Positions 44,586 to 55,289 are shown, counted from the first letter of the stretch. The stretch: 64,000 nucleotides of DNA from Spodoptera frugiperda (GCF_023101765.2 NC_064229.1:1054001-1118000), one strand, 5' to 3'. Notes: generated from the sequence alone by a model not told the origin. Translations and numbers: made by a program.

Positions 44586-46808
44586 CCACCCTTTCCCTCC
44601 TAACGGTACTTAGAAGTACCACTACATTTTTCGTCTAATAACTTACGTACGTAAACAATTTATGTTAACTACAACTGACGATCCTTTAAAGTACTGTTTC
44701 CGTAAGCCAATCACAGCGCGTTATTTGAATTACCGTGTCTCATTGGCGAATAATTTGAAGAGCGAGTTACAACCTGTCGAAAAAATTTTCACTTCGCTGT
44801 GCAGTGCAATTGGAAATGTTTTATAAATAGAATATAATAGGTAAGTACTATTTTTTTTACAAAATTACGATGTTTATACCTTTAACTACATTTCTAATTG
44901 CTCATATAACTTATCATCACTTTATTTTATATGAATATTTGATAAAAACTGACGCGGACTTAAAAGTACCGTCAGGTGATCGTGGTCTCAAAAATTATGT
45001 ATTTTTATAATAAGCATACTCGATGAAGTAGGTATTTTGTCTTATCATAAAGGTATGTTTTTTATTTTTTATTATTGTTCTGACCTATTTTCTTATTGTT
45101 TTAGCCATTGAGATGGACATTACAAACAATACTGCTCTGATTGAAGCCTTGTTACTAGCTTCCTACAGAGCTTCCGGACTGCGACGAAGATTCTGATGCA
45201 GGTGTATCCGAAGATGAAGTGGCAGATCTTCAACTACCCTCACCAAGAGGCTTCTACTTGAGGGTATGAATTTTTTTATGGGTTACAACACTCGTCCGGC
45301 ATGGAGAGACCATTACTCTTCGGCACCTGATCTCAACAATGCACTTATTTGCAACACAATGCCAAGAGACAGATTTGCTTTTATTTTATCTCATCTGCAT
45401 TGCAATGATAACTCTCAAATGCCAAGAGACTGCAAAGATAAGTTATATAAAATCAGACCGATGGTTGATGCACTCAATAAAACATTTCAAGAGGTGTATC
45501 ATGGTACTCGCGAGCTGAGTGTAGATGAGTCAATGGTTAAATTTAAAGGTAGGTCTGTTTTGAAACAATACCTACCTATGAAGCCCATAAAAAGGGGGTA
45601 CAAGTTATGGTGTCTTGCTGACCAGAGGGGCTATATAAAGAAGTTTCAAATTTATCAAGGAAAAGACGAAGAAATGAACTCAAAATTTATCGGCTATGGC
45701 TTGGGAGAGAAAGTAGTTTTAGAATTGACGGAACAAAATTGGGGTGAAGGGAAGGTAGTTTACTTTGATAATTTTTTCTCGTCTGTTGCTTTGCTTGAGA
45801 AATTGAAAACAGAAAACACCTACGCATGTGGAACTATCCGAAGTAATAGAAAAGGGCTGCCCGGAAATATGCTCGCTGATTCTCAAATGAAAAGGGGCGA
45901 CAGTGATCATCGATTTTCAAATTTGGACATTGGATATTGGAAATGGAAGGATAACAAAGTGGTTCATTTAGTATCTAACTTTCACGGGAACAATGAGGCA
46001 ACAGTGTCACGTAAAGAAAAAAAAGGATCGAGGTCTACCATTACATGCCCGGTAGCTGTCAAAGATTACAATACTTATATGGGCGGCGTAGATACAGCTG
46101 ATCGTTTGAGAGCTCTTTACTGTATAGATCGCAAATCTCCAAAATGGTGGCACAGATTGTTTTGGGGTCTTCTAGACATCGCATTTGTCAATTCGTATGT
46201 TATCCATGGACTTATAATGGAACAAATTCCCGTAAAAGAGTTTCGACGTTCTGTTACTCAAGGTCTGATGACAATGAAAGATACTAATCAGAAAAGAAAG
46301 ACTTCTACTGATAGTATAACGAAAGGCGGCTCTTCCAAAAGGCGCAAGTCTGACTATTCCACTATAAAAGATGTACGCTTGGGTAACAAAGGTATCCACT
46401 GGCCTAAGTTTGTAGAAAACAGGGGAAGGTGCGAGGTTTGTAGTATGAAGAAGATTCAATCGAAACCTCATAGCAAATGTTCACATTGTAACGTGTTTTT
46501 GTGTGTAAATGAAAAGAAAAATTGTTTTGTTGAATATCACGAGGTTAATATGTAGTTAAAAGTCTATTAATTTAATTATTTACTAAGTAAACATTGGATC
46601 TCATTACTGTTATTGTTTCTATCAAAGTTCCTAACATTGTGATAACACGAAGTTCCTGACGGTACTTTAAAGTCCAGGTCATGGAAATAGTACTTCTAGG
46701 TATAATAAAAATCTAAAAAAAAACTGCGTTTCCTTTTATCTACCTTATTATAATAATAAAGTTCAAAAGCAGAAATTCTTTAAAAACCGTTACCCCGGCA
46801 GGAAAGGG
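44586..46808 (+). mobile_element. piggyBac-like element nested in the DSC-GQN gene
   Basis: The right flank is TTAA (46809-46812); the left flank is CTAA (44582-44585), a TTAA with one change. The ends share CCCTTTCC and TAACGGT, but the left end has an extra CCA. Removing it joins KRQL to NIFNIHELS of the host element. It contains one transposase gene missing its N-terminal middle part. Terminal phrases ACGGTACTT occur at both ends (44602 and 46658). Confidence 0.8.
45114..46555 (+). pseudogene. piggyBac transposase with N-terminal deletion
   Basis: The start MDITNNTALIEALLLASYRA (45114) and an acidic piece CDEDSDAGVSEDEVADLQL are followed by a jump to GMNFFMGYNTRPAWRDHYSS (45263). Roughly 100-150 residues are lost here. 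From there a 429-residue frame is open: RFAFILSHLHCNDNSQMPRD, Asp in LSVDESMVKFKGRSVLKQYL, Asp in KVVYFDNFFSSVALLEKL and Asp in YMGGVDTADRLRALYC. The C-terminal Cys-rich finger is GRCEVCSMKKIQSKPHSKCS. All three catalytic residues and the finger are intact, but the missing part should abolish activity. Confidence 0.85.
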
Positions 46809-47399
46809 TTAAATATTTTTAACATCCATGAACTATCTACATCCAAATCATATTTCTTCTGATACCCAGAAACTATAGCAAAAAAAGGATCTGACGAAGT
46901 GTGTTCATTTCTCCATCACTATATATTTAACATGCTTGATAAAAATACTCGAGAACTAGTGATATTTTGTGATTCCTGCGGTGGGTAAAAGTGATTCGTG
47001 AAGCTAGACAGAAGCTATGCCCCTTTAATGTGATTGAAGTTGATCAACCGCTTGTCAGAAAATGGACAACCTTTCTATCCCCAATGTATAAGAAGACATG
47101 TCCTTTTTTATCTCGACCCATAAGAGAAATCAGAGTTGAAAAGGATCATCCAAGATTGATTTTTCACAGAGAACATTACAATTCCTCTTGGACGTCATCT
47201 ATTCTCATGGCACCTAAAAAAAAGTTGAAATCCCATAATGACTCACATAGTGCTGGTGAGTTTGTACTGCCAGATCAATCCTATGAAGACAGCCTTCCAG
47301 TTTCAAAGGCAAAATTTATGGACATCCAGGCCCTGTCAAAGTTTTGTGGACCAAAAGCTAAGCAATACTTCTCACAGATAAAATAATTATATTGATAAT

Positions 47400-48020
47400 T
47401 AAACAATAAATAATAATATTTCATGGACATTGCATATTATTTGCCTGTATTTTCTGACTTTGAAACTGAAAAGAAAGAACTTGTTCAAAAACGTTTCAGG
47501 GAGGAGTTGGGATTAATCGTCGACAAACCTCGGCAAGTTAGTGGGAATACGAACGATGGCAATACCGCACGAAAATTCTTCTATAATAGCACTTGCTTAT
47601 CGGAAATAACAGGTGTGGATGTGGCATTGATTAAACGCCTATACATTATCTTGCAAGTTCTTTCTTCTGGAATGATGATCGACCCTGAAAAATTTGGGGA
47701 ATATGCAATAGAAACTACAAGAATCTATGTAAGTAACGATTGGTATTATATGCCATCCTCCGTTCATAAAATACTCATACACGGGGAAAACGTTATCAAA
47801 CATTTTGCGGTGCTTCCTGTTGGACAGCTATCGGAAGACGCACTAGAGTCTCGCAACAAAGACTACAGAAACATACGACTTCATCATGCCAGAAAATGTT
47901 CCCGATCTGCTACAAATGAAGTTGTCTTTAAAACGCTTTTATACACGTCAGATCCATATATAACAAGTTTGAGGAAACCGTACGTAAGAAATGTAAAAGA
48001 ACTTGAAGAACAGGCACTAA
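47400..48020 (+). pseudogene. Transib (RAG1-like) transposase, C-terminal part
   Basis: The plus-strand frame YYLPVFSDFETEKKELVQKR leads into ELGLIVDKPRQVSGNTNDGN, TGVDVALIKRLYIILQVLSS, WYYMPSSVHKILIHGENVIK, VLPVGQLSEDALESRNKDYR, the RKCSRSATNE block and LLYTSDPYITSL. The Glu in SEDALESRNKD matches the third catalytic residue of Transib/RAG1 transposases. It is better preserved than the copy at 22809 and has no stop. The N-terminal part with both Asp residues is absent. The frame runs on into a Harbinger terminal region after about 48010. Confidence 0.8.
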
Positions 48021-48258
48021 GGCTTCATACGCACTATGCGGTTACTCGCAATGCGGCTAGCCGTCCGGCTGACCGCAAGTACAATTATGTACGTAATATT
48101 CATTTCTATGCGCACTGCGATGCGGCTGCCCGCAGACCGCTCCGGTCGCTCGGAGTGCTGCGGCCCGAGTGACGGCCACCCGCACGGTTGCTATACGCAC
48201 TGTGCGGGTCAGTTTGCGGCTGCCCGCCTTTGAGTGTGCACGTGGTACGTCTGCTAAA

Positions 48259-49620
48259 ATGGAATTCGATACCGAAAAATTTATCATCGAAATCCAGAGT
48301 CGGCCAGCAATTTGGAACACCAAATTACCAGAGTATTCTGATAGAATATTAAAACAAAGAGCATGGGAAAAGTTAGTGCATATTTATCACGGTACGGAAT
48401 TGACAAAGGAGGAAAAACAAAAACTAGGTAATTATCAAAATCATTTTATTTAAATGTAATTATCCTGCCATTCTACCCTCCCTTCATGCATAAAATATTC
48501 TGCAAATAATTCTCGATATCCGAAAGCAGTTCTATTGTTTCTTCGCACGTTATCTCGAGTAATAGTTTCAGTTAGTGGATTACTTAATGAGTCTCTAAAA
48601 GAATATCAGTCTCTGTCTCTTACAAAGTTGTGTAAAATGCAAGCAGACTTAATAATATCACTAACTAAATCGATGTGAACATTAATTGGTCTGTGAAAAA
48701 TGCGCCACTTATTCGCAAGTATGCCAAAAGTACATTCAATGTAACGTATAGCCACACAAAGTCTATAATTGAATATTCTTTTTGTAATATTTAAATTATT
48801 TCTCGGATAAGGGCGCATCATACTCGTACTTAAAGCAAATGCCTCGTCTCCTACAAAAACGAAGGGAAAACAAGTTGCATTGTTTCCTGAAATAGGTGCT
48901 GGTTCAGGAATGTTCAAGCGGTTCTCTTGAATTTTTTTATAAAAGTTTGAGTTTTGAAAAATTGCTGAGTCACCGAATCTTCCATATGCTTCAACATCAA
49001 TCATCACAAATTTGTAGCTGCTGTTATAATTGAAGCACATTGATCCACTATTGTTAGGTGCTATAATTCTAATATGTTTTCCGTCACAAGCACCTATACA
49101 GTTTGGAAAATGTGCTCTAGTAGAGAAACCATTTGCAATTTGAAGCCACATATCTTTGGTTGGTTGTGGTAGGCATATATTTTTTAAGCAAAACCATATA
49201 GCTGCACATACTTCTCGAACTATTTCGGCGATAGTACTAATTCCAATCTTAAACATATAATGCAATTCTGCGAATGAACAGCCTGACGCTAAATATCTGA
49301 AACAATTGATTATCCAAGGCCTAATTCTTACCGGGGATATCAAACGTCACATTATTCTGGTAATAGTCCCTATTCTCACCGTACAAACTTCTCGGAGGTT
49401 GGACGAGGGAATACCCATCATGGATATCAAACGGCACAATATTCAGGAAGTAATGTCTACATGCAGCCTGTGCAGTCTGCGGAGTTTAGACGAGACACAT
49501 CTCAAGAAATTGTGAGGAATCCGACGAATGCACAATCGCCAATTTCAACTGTCGAAAGCGAAAAATCTCGGAATAGTGATTATCTGGAACTTTTTAATTC
49601 CATCACTGACGATGATGCTT
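48259..49620 (+). pseudogene. Harbinger MADF protein (family D), two exons
   Basis: Exon 1 (48259-48427) starts MEFDTEKFIIEIQSRPAIWN, then YSDRILKQRAWEKLVHIYHG, and ends at a donor CTAG|GTAATT. Exon 2 is readable from about 49317 to the TGA at 49620: YRGYQTSHYSGNSPYSHRTN, VYMQPVQSAEFRRDTSQEIV and SDYLELFNSITDDDA. It is Tyr/Gln/Ser-rich. The acceptor is not clear and the phase did not fit the sites I tested, so the junction or an extra exon is unresolved. It lies antisense around the transposase exon 2. Confidence 0.6.
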
Positions 49621-49930
49621 GAAATGTGTACCTACATTATTTTAATAAAAAATTAATTATAAATATTTATTTTATTTACCGTAGCACTAATATTAACTTT
49701 GCTTCCGGTTTAATACTATTGCGAAATTGTGTGTCTTGCTTCGTTATAAATGTTTTTAAAATGTTCAATAATTCTTCAAACGTTTTTATGCTCATTCTAG
49801 TAAATCCGAAAAACTTATCTTCATATTTTTTTAGTTCTTCGAAAAATATTTCAAAGTGCTTGCTCTCATCTCGTGTTTGCAAATAAGGATGCACCCAGTA
49901 CTTCTTTCTTTGTTTTTTCTTCTTTACGTA
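48606..49930 (-). CDS. Harbinger transposase (family D)
   Basis: Exon 1 (49680-49930) reads WVHPYLQTRDESKHFEIFFE, FGFTRMSIKTFEELLNILK and KPEAKLILVLR and ends at a donor CTACG|GTAAAT; its start is cut. Exon 2 (48606-49296, acceptor TTGTTTCAG) reads YLASGCSFAELHYMFKIGIS and holds the catalytic triad of DDE_Tnp_4: Asp in CIGACDGKHIRI, Asp in FVFVGDEAFALSTSM and Glu in RYIECTFGILANKWRIF. It ends CILHNFVRDRD. The second exon has no stop. Without its N-terminal start the gene is probably inactive, but the core is well preserved. Confidence 0.8.
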
Positions 49931-51729
49931 ACTCCAGGTCTACGAGGAATCAGAGCAACGTCAAGTACAGAGGCTGCTATCGGAGATGGAATTAGGCGAC
50001 TTAAAACCTTCACAGTTACTTCGCCGCATGAAGAATCTCGCCGCCGAGAATATATCCGACGCTGCGCTTCGCATCATGTGGACTAACCACCTCCTCCAGT
50101 CCGTGCGCGCAGTCCTCGCTGTCGCGACAACATCGCAAAACACTCCGATATCCATGAACTAGCGATGATGGCGGACAAAATTTTAGAACAGACGCAACCT
50201 CATGGCACGGTCGCTGCAGTCACCGAGAACCCCACATTCCCCCGCATACCTGCATGTCTCGAAGACAAGATCGACATACTAACGAGGGAAATCGCAGAAC
50301 TCAAGGCAGCCCAATCAAACCATCGCTGCAACCAGAGATCGTCGAGACGGTCTCAGAATAGATCGTGATCGTCAAGCCGACATTGTCCACACCCCCGACA
50401 GCGTAGTAACACTCCACGCCGCACGGAACAATCACATGGAGTTTGCTACTACCATCACAGGTTCGGGAAAGAGGCGCCGCGATGCACGCGCCTATGTAAC
50501 TTCGAAGACAACAACGCCCGTCCGGAAAACTAAAAGCTGCGTTGAATGAGGCGGGAACCGGCGCAACTACTACGTCATGCCGCCTATTTATAACAGACAA
50601 AAACTCACGTCTGTCATTTTTAATTGATACCGGCGCTAACGTTTCTGTCATCTCCAAGAGAAAAGGCGTGAAGATTTCTCCAACTGACTTTTGTTTATAC
50701 GCCGCAAACAACACAATCATCCCCACCTACGGCGAGAAGACACTTCAGTTGGACCTAAACCTACGGAGACCTTACAGCTGGAAATTAATCGTCGCAGAAG
50801 TCAGTAAGCCAATCATCGGCGCCGACTTCCTACGCTACCATCAACTACTCGCCGACATAGCCGGTCGATGTCTTGTCGACAAAGTAACTAATCTCTCCGT
50901 CAAAGCGCCGATCTCATATTCCGCCGAGCCTACTGTAAGAAGCATAGACGTCGAGGAACCTTATCACGAAATACTCAGCAAATACCCAGACATCCTTAGA
51001 CCGTCGTGCATGAAGGATATCCCAAAGCACCGTGTGGAACATCACATCGAAACCACTAAGCCACCCGTACATTGTAAAACCCGGCCACTACCCCCACACC
51101 GATACCTGGCCGTGAAACGGGAATTCGAAGTAATGATGCAGCAGGGATTATGTCGTCCAAGCAAAAGTCCCTGGTCCAGCCCACTACACGTCGTCCCGAA
51201 GAAGAACGGCGACATACGGGTATGCGGCGATTACCGAAGACTCAACGACGTAACTAAACCCGACCGCTACCCAGTACCTCGCCTCAAAGACTTCACTTAC
51301 CTACTTCACGGCAAGAAAATATTCACCACTCTCAATCTTAATCGTTCATATCAACAACTACCCGTGTACGAACCGGACATCGAGAAGACAGCCATTACAA
51401 CTCCGTTTGGCTTGTTTGAATTTCCACGAATGTGTCCAGGCCTAAAAAACGCGGGACAAACATTCCAGCGGTTCATATACCAAGTACTCAACGGATTAGA
51501 TTCCATGCATTCCCGTTTATCGATGCGATGAATCATCGCGTCCGAGAAAAAACGCACGACACATCGAAGATCTACATGAAGTACTACGGTGATTAAACGA
51601 CTACGGAATTACCGTAAACCCATCGAAATGCGTCTTCGGTAAAGATACAGTAAAGTTCTTGGGATACCAAGTGTCGAGCGAAGGAATCGAACCGCCACTC
51701 GAAAAGGTCAACGCCATCACTAGTTACCC
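49930..51729 (+). pseudogene. Gypsy-type element: gag end, protease, reverse transcriptase
   Basis: The gag part (49930-50160) reads LLSEMELGDLKPSQLLRRMK, ALRIMWTNHLLQSVRAVLAV and a stop. The next frame gives MMADKILEQTQPHG, with a break near 50370. Protease/RT frame (50542-51531): FLIDTGANVSVIS, then RCLVDKVTNLSV, HHIETTKPPVHCKTRPLPPH, SPWSSPLHVVPKKNGDIRVC, PFGLFEFPRMCPGLKNAGQT. The stretch that should carry the catalytic YxDD box (about 51515-51560) is damaged. It continues FLGYQVSSEGIEPP up to the Harbinger insertion at 51733 and resumes at 55158. Inactive. Confidence 0.85.
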
Positions 51730-51732
51730 TAA

Positions 51733-51758
51733 AGCCCCGGATACACTAGGGAACATTT
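51733..51758 (+). repeat. Harbinger E left terminal inverted repeat
   Basis: About 26 bases from AGCCCCGGATACAC onward, matched by the right end with four differences. Confidence 0.85.
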
Positions 51759-51955
51759 TGTCCCGCAACATGACGCGCAACACAAAATATACGTGACGCT
51801 GCAACGTTGCATAGTGTCCCGCAACATGACCCACAACATTGTACGTGACGCGGGGCATGTTGCTTGCTCCCGCCTCGAGAGCGAGCGCACGTGTCTCGCG
51901 TCAGTGTTGCGCCATTTGTCACTGAGTGTAGTCGCGTACGCAACGTGCCTTTAAA

Positions 51956-54501
51956 ATGTCTGTAGTGTGGGGAAATGATACCGTGCTTTTGCTTATAGAG
52001 CTTTACGAAAGTCGTGACTTGTTGTGGGATACTTCACACCGTGACTATCGAAATAAAATAAAGAAAAATGATGCATGGGAGGATATAGCCAAGGCGCTTA
52101 AATTGCCTAGAAAAGAAATAGAAACCAAAGTTCATACCCTGCGTTCGCAATTTGTCCGAGAAAGGAAGAAAGTGAAATCGTCAAAAACTACTGGTAGTGG
52201 ACGAGACGACGTGAAGTCCAGTGCATGGTTTGCGTACGATGCAATGAAATTTTTGCTAAAGGGAGCCACAACTTCTGGAAGCTTGGACACTTTGGACACA
52301 AACGTAAGTCATACTTTAGTTATTTTGTCGTTTGTAATCAGTAATCACGGTCACATCACCTGCGACAAATATAGCGCAAATGGGTTTATTTTTATTTATA
52401 ATTTATTTATTTATAATTTATTGTACGGACACACAAGGAAAGGAAAAGTAACAAATTAATACGTACCTATATTATTTACATAAACTAAGATTTGTACACA
52501 CCTCACCCACAAAACTTCACTTCTAAAAGGATTGACGTTGTTCAGTAACATTAAAAGAAAAAAAAGGTAATTTAAAAAACTAAAAAACCATGATAGTATC
52601 AAAAAACTTTACAAGAATAGAAAAATTTAAGCATCGGGACCCATCCTAAATAAAAGATTAGAATGACTTTTCTAGAATGGGTCTGCTTAAATTTTTCTTG
52701 TATTCTTGTTTTAAAGGATTTTCATGTACAGTCGGGTTTTTTAGTTTTTTAAATTACCTTCTTCACTCATATATCTATGAAATACAAATCAAACGACCCC
52801 TCAGCTGAAAATCGAGTCGTTCAGGCTTGGGCTTATTTGGCGCCATAGATTTTTTTATTATTTTGATATTGTGTCACTCTCACAGGAATTTAACGTCAAG
52901 CGAGTCTTCAGGCTAGAGATGAGCAAATTTAAATCATTTTGATATATCCAGTGTAACAGTAAATAGCCAGTTTCTCCATGCCGTTTAGGCCAGTGCCAAA
53001 CAATTATCATACTTCTACATAATATACGTGAAAAACATAATCAATACTAGTTTATTCATTTAAAAATTATTTTCAGTCCTTCTTCACTCATGAAATATCA
53101 AAATTTGTCCCATAGCAGATTGGCGTCTTCCCATACATTTAAATCTGACATATTGACAGTATCTCTCGATCCTTCTAAAATATCGTGAACATTTTCAGAA
53201 TAGTCCCATGTGGGTTGTACAGTGAGATTGACTATTTATAAAAACGCACGCCATTACAACAACTTCAGCATTAAAGGGTAGGATGGTTATGGGAGTTCGG
53301 AATATACGAAATACAACACCTAAGATACCGAACACATTTTCGACAATTCTTCTAGCTCTTGACAATCGATAGTTGAAAATGCGTCTTGTTGTACCCACGT
53401 CATGATTACCGGGATATGGCTTCATCATGTTTTCTGTCAGTGCAAAGGCGCTGTCTCCTACAAGTACGTAAGGCATATTCGGCCCATCTTGTCGTATTGG
53501 GTATGGAGTTGGCCAGTTGAGTTGGTTATCAGCTAAAGCTTTATAAAAAGCAGTCTCTTGGAATACTCCACTGTCAGAAGATTTTCCTTTAGCACCACAA
53601 TTTGCATAGATAAAATTGTAATTTGCATCGACAATACCCAATAGGACAATACTAAATTGTTCCTTATAGTTAAAATAGTCACTTCCCGAATTCGAAGGAG
53701 CTTGGATTAAAACGTGTTTACCGTCTATAGATCCAACGCAATGCGGAAAATTCCATATATTTTCAAAGATTTTAGCCTTGGTTTTCCATTCATTTGCAGT
53801 AGCTGGGACCTGTAAAGAAATACTTATACATTAAATACTATTTTTGCGTACTAATAATTAAGGATTCATGTCTAACAATAATACAATACGTGTTTTATAC
53901 TTAGTATATACTTATTATAATAATTGACTTAATATTTATATCATTAATTTTTCAGAGTCCACAAAGCCAAAACGCGATTTCGTCTCCGGATGAAGATGTC
54001 GTTCTACATTCTCAATCTACCGTTCCGGAATTTCAATCTCCTCATCAACTAGAATCGCAATCTACCATTGATCAAGCAGAGCAACCCACAACCCCTGCAC
54101 CAACACCTTCATCGTCGCGACCAACTCGGAAGAGGAGCCACCCCAATGAAGATAGATTGGAGGAGGCTTATGAAGTTCTGCATGCTGCTAAAAACAGAAT
54201 GATGTCCCGAGATGAATTCGATGTTTATGGACAGTACGTAGGAACTGAGTTACGTGCATTAAATGACGAACACAGTGTAATTATGGCTAAATATTATATT
54301 AATAATATTTTATTAGATGCACGCTTAGGAAAATACCGTACAAGTTATAATAATCAAAGCCAGTCAGTTGTTCAACAGGGCTATAGCACTGCATCCAGTG
54401 ATATTAGCCCCGAGCCTTCTGAAGAGCATATTATACAAAACATACTTGCAAATATGGATTCCTCGAGCACTAATAGCATTGATGGCACTAATACTAATTA
54501 A
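51956..54501 (+). CDS. Harbinger MADF-BESS protein, intact, two exons
   Basis: Exon 1 (51956-52303) from MSVVWGNDTVLLLIELYESR holds a full MADF domain: LLWDTSHRDYRNKIKKNDAW, LPRKEIETKVHTLRSQFVRE and SAWFAYDAMKFLLKGATTSG. The donor is AAAC|GTAAGT. Exon 2 (53956-54501, acceptor AATTTTTCAG) joins in phase 0 and reads SPQSQNAISSPDEDVVLHSQ, a Pro/Gln-rich linker, a basic RKRSHPNED, and a BESS-like C-terminal region with FDVYGQYVGTELRALNDEHS. Predicted product 297 residues, no stops. It should bind element DNA and aid transposition. The 1652-bp intron contains the transposase catalytic exon on the other strand. Confidence 0.85.
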
Positions 54502-55025
54502 TTTACGTTGATCGCTATATCCATCTTGTACTCTTTAAAATTTATTTTACTGGAGATTAAAATACAATTATAAATAAAATGTATACGTTTTCTTCAACTT
54601 ACCTTTACAAATATCTTCAATTGTTTTATCAGTTCTTTACAAACTTCTGGTACTATTTTACGTATTAGTTGTTTTGACACTCGAAAAGTGTACGACAAAG
54701 AAGCATAAGAATCTCCAGTCGACAAGTACCTCAATGTAATGGCTAGTCTGATATGAGGACTAATAGCGTTCCGTAATATTGTATCCTGTTTGGCTATGGA
54801 AGGTGCGATCATTTGCAATAAAGTTTCAAAATCAGATGATGACATGCGAGTAAAATTCACAAACGATCCGTCAGACATTCGGAGATCACTTAGAATATTA
54901 ACTCTTCTTTCTCGTTGTAATAAGAAATTCCGCATCCACCACCTTCTCTTTCTCTTAGGTTTCAACACACTCGATATAATTACTATGTATGCAGCACTAA
55001 TAGCCACAACCTCCTCGGGCGACAT
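53195..55025 (-). CDS. Harbinger transposase, two exons, essentially intact
   Basis: Exon 1 (54603-55025) starts MSPEEVVAISAAYIVIISSV, then FVNFTRMSSSDFETLLQMIA and RLAITLRYLSTGDSYASLSY, donor GTAAG|GTAAGT type at 54602. Exon 2 (53195-53809, acceptor TTTCTTTACAG) joins in phase 0 and carries Asp170 in CVGSIDGKHVLI, Asp260 in YVLVGDSAFALTENMM and Glu298 in RRIVENVFGILGVVFR. Predicted length 345 residues. The last 15 or so residues (INSQSHCTTHMGLF) may result from a frameshift: an adjacent frame gives a plausible 38-residue tail ending WEDANLLWDKF. The 793-bp intron contains MADF exon 2 antisense. Confidence 0.85.
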
Positions 55026-55128
55026 TTCTATAAACACTGAGAAGTGTGGTCGACAAAATGTTCCGCGACATGTATGTCGGCACATTCCACGTAGTTGTTG
55101 AGGAACATGTTCAGCAACTTGTTGCTCC

Positions 55129-55154
55129 AATTGTCCCCTAGTGTATCCGTGGCT
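55129..55154 (-). repeat. Harbinger E right terminal inverted repeat
   Basis: Complement of the left end, ending CGGATACACTAGGGG inward from the TAA duplication. Confidence 0.85.
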
Positions 55155-55157
55155 TAA

Positions 55158-55285
55158 GCCCGAAACAATCGCCGATCTACGTCGATTCCTCGGCATGGTA
55201 AACTTTTACCGCGACAGCGTACCTAACGCGGCCCGCATACAAGCCGCTAAACGCGTTCCTACATAATTCCAAGAAACGCGACGCG
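55158..55285 (+). pseudogene. Gypsy reverse transcriptase, continuation after the Harbinger
   Basis: The frame continues ETIADLRRFLGMVNFYRDSV, the conserved block that normally follows the FLGYxVSxxGI motif. The two halves join in frame as SYPKPETIADLRRFLG when the insert and one TAA are removed. It ends after LHNSKKRDARIV, where a DSC-GQN-type fragment begins. RNase H and integrase are missing. Confidence 0.85.
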
Positions 55286-55289
55286 CGTA

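Larger units (their letters stand above)
43591..47386 (+). pseudogene. DSC-GQN-type transposon protein, split by a piggyBac
   Basis: Start MSSEEENEVNMKQPTKKRKL. It then continues in several frames: CNCKRCVLK, EEQRARILKDFNLLPSRDEQ, AFIAIHGVTRQRICTIKKSL, HIRSFRGRKSHYS, YLPEELNVKKMYDMFEDKNQ, GYPRSDTCSTCDEFLAKAKA, and DFQKNLSMPNITTNDVY KRQL at 44582. The rest resumes at 46813: FNIHELS, ETIAKKGSDEVCSFLHHYIF, LVIFCDSCGG, a deletion, then VIEVDQPLVRKWTTFLSPMY, CPFLSRPIREIRVEKDHPR and LSKFCGPKAKQYFSQIK. I recognise the layout from arthropod genomes but have no name for the family. The CDSC-G block could be an acidic active site. Stops and shifts make it dead. Confidence 0.65.
48021..49930. mobile_element. 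Harbinger family D, almost complete
   Basis: A GC-rich left end (48021-48258) with repeated ATGCGGCT / GCGGCTGCCCGC phrases, then MADF exon 1 (+, 48259-48427), transposase exon 2 (-, 48606-49296), MADF exon 2 (+, about 49317-49620) and transposase exon 1 (-, 49680-49930). The right end is cut at 49930, where gypsy gag begins, so one terminus is missing. The exon order is the same as in the complete element at 51733-55154. Confidence 0.8.
51733..55154. mobile_element. Complete Harbinger element (family E)
   Basis: 3422 bp with inverted ends AGCCCCGGATACACTAGGGA (left) and AGCCACGGATACACTAGGGG (reverse complement of right), flanked by the target duplication TAA (51730-51732 and 55155-55157). 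TWA-type 3-bp duplications are the hallmark of PIF/Harbinger. The MADF-BESS gene runs on the plus strand and the transposase on the minus strand, each with two exons. Each gene's second exon sits in the intron of the other. GC-rich subterminal sequence at the left has repeated CCCGCAACATGAC phrases. The element is inserted in a gypsy RT. Confidence 0.93.

Noticed and set aside
48030..48250. CpG-rich stretch with GCGGCT repeats considered as a CpG-island promoter of a host gene
   Set aside because: It directly precedes the MADF exon of a Harbinger and resembles the GC-rich leaders of the other Harbinger copies in this window.
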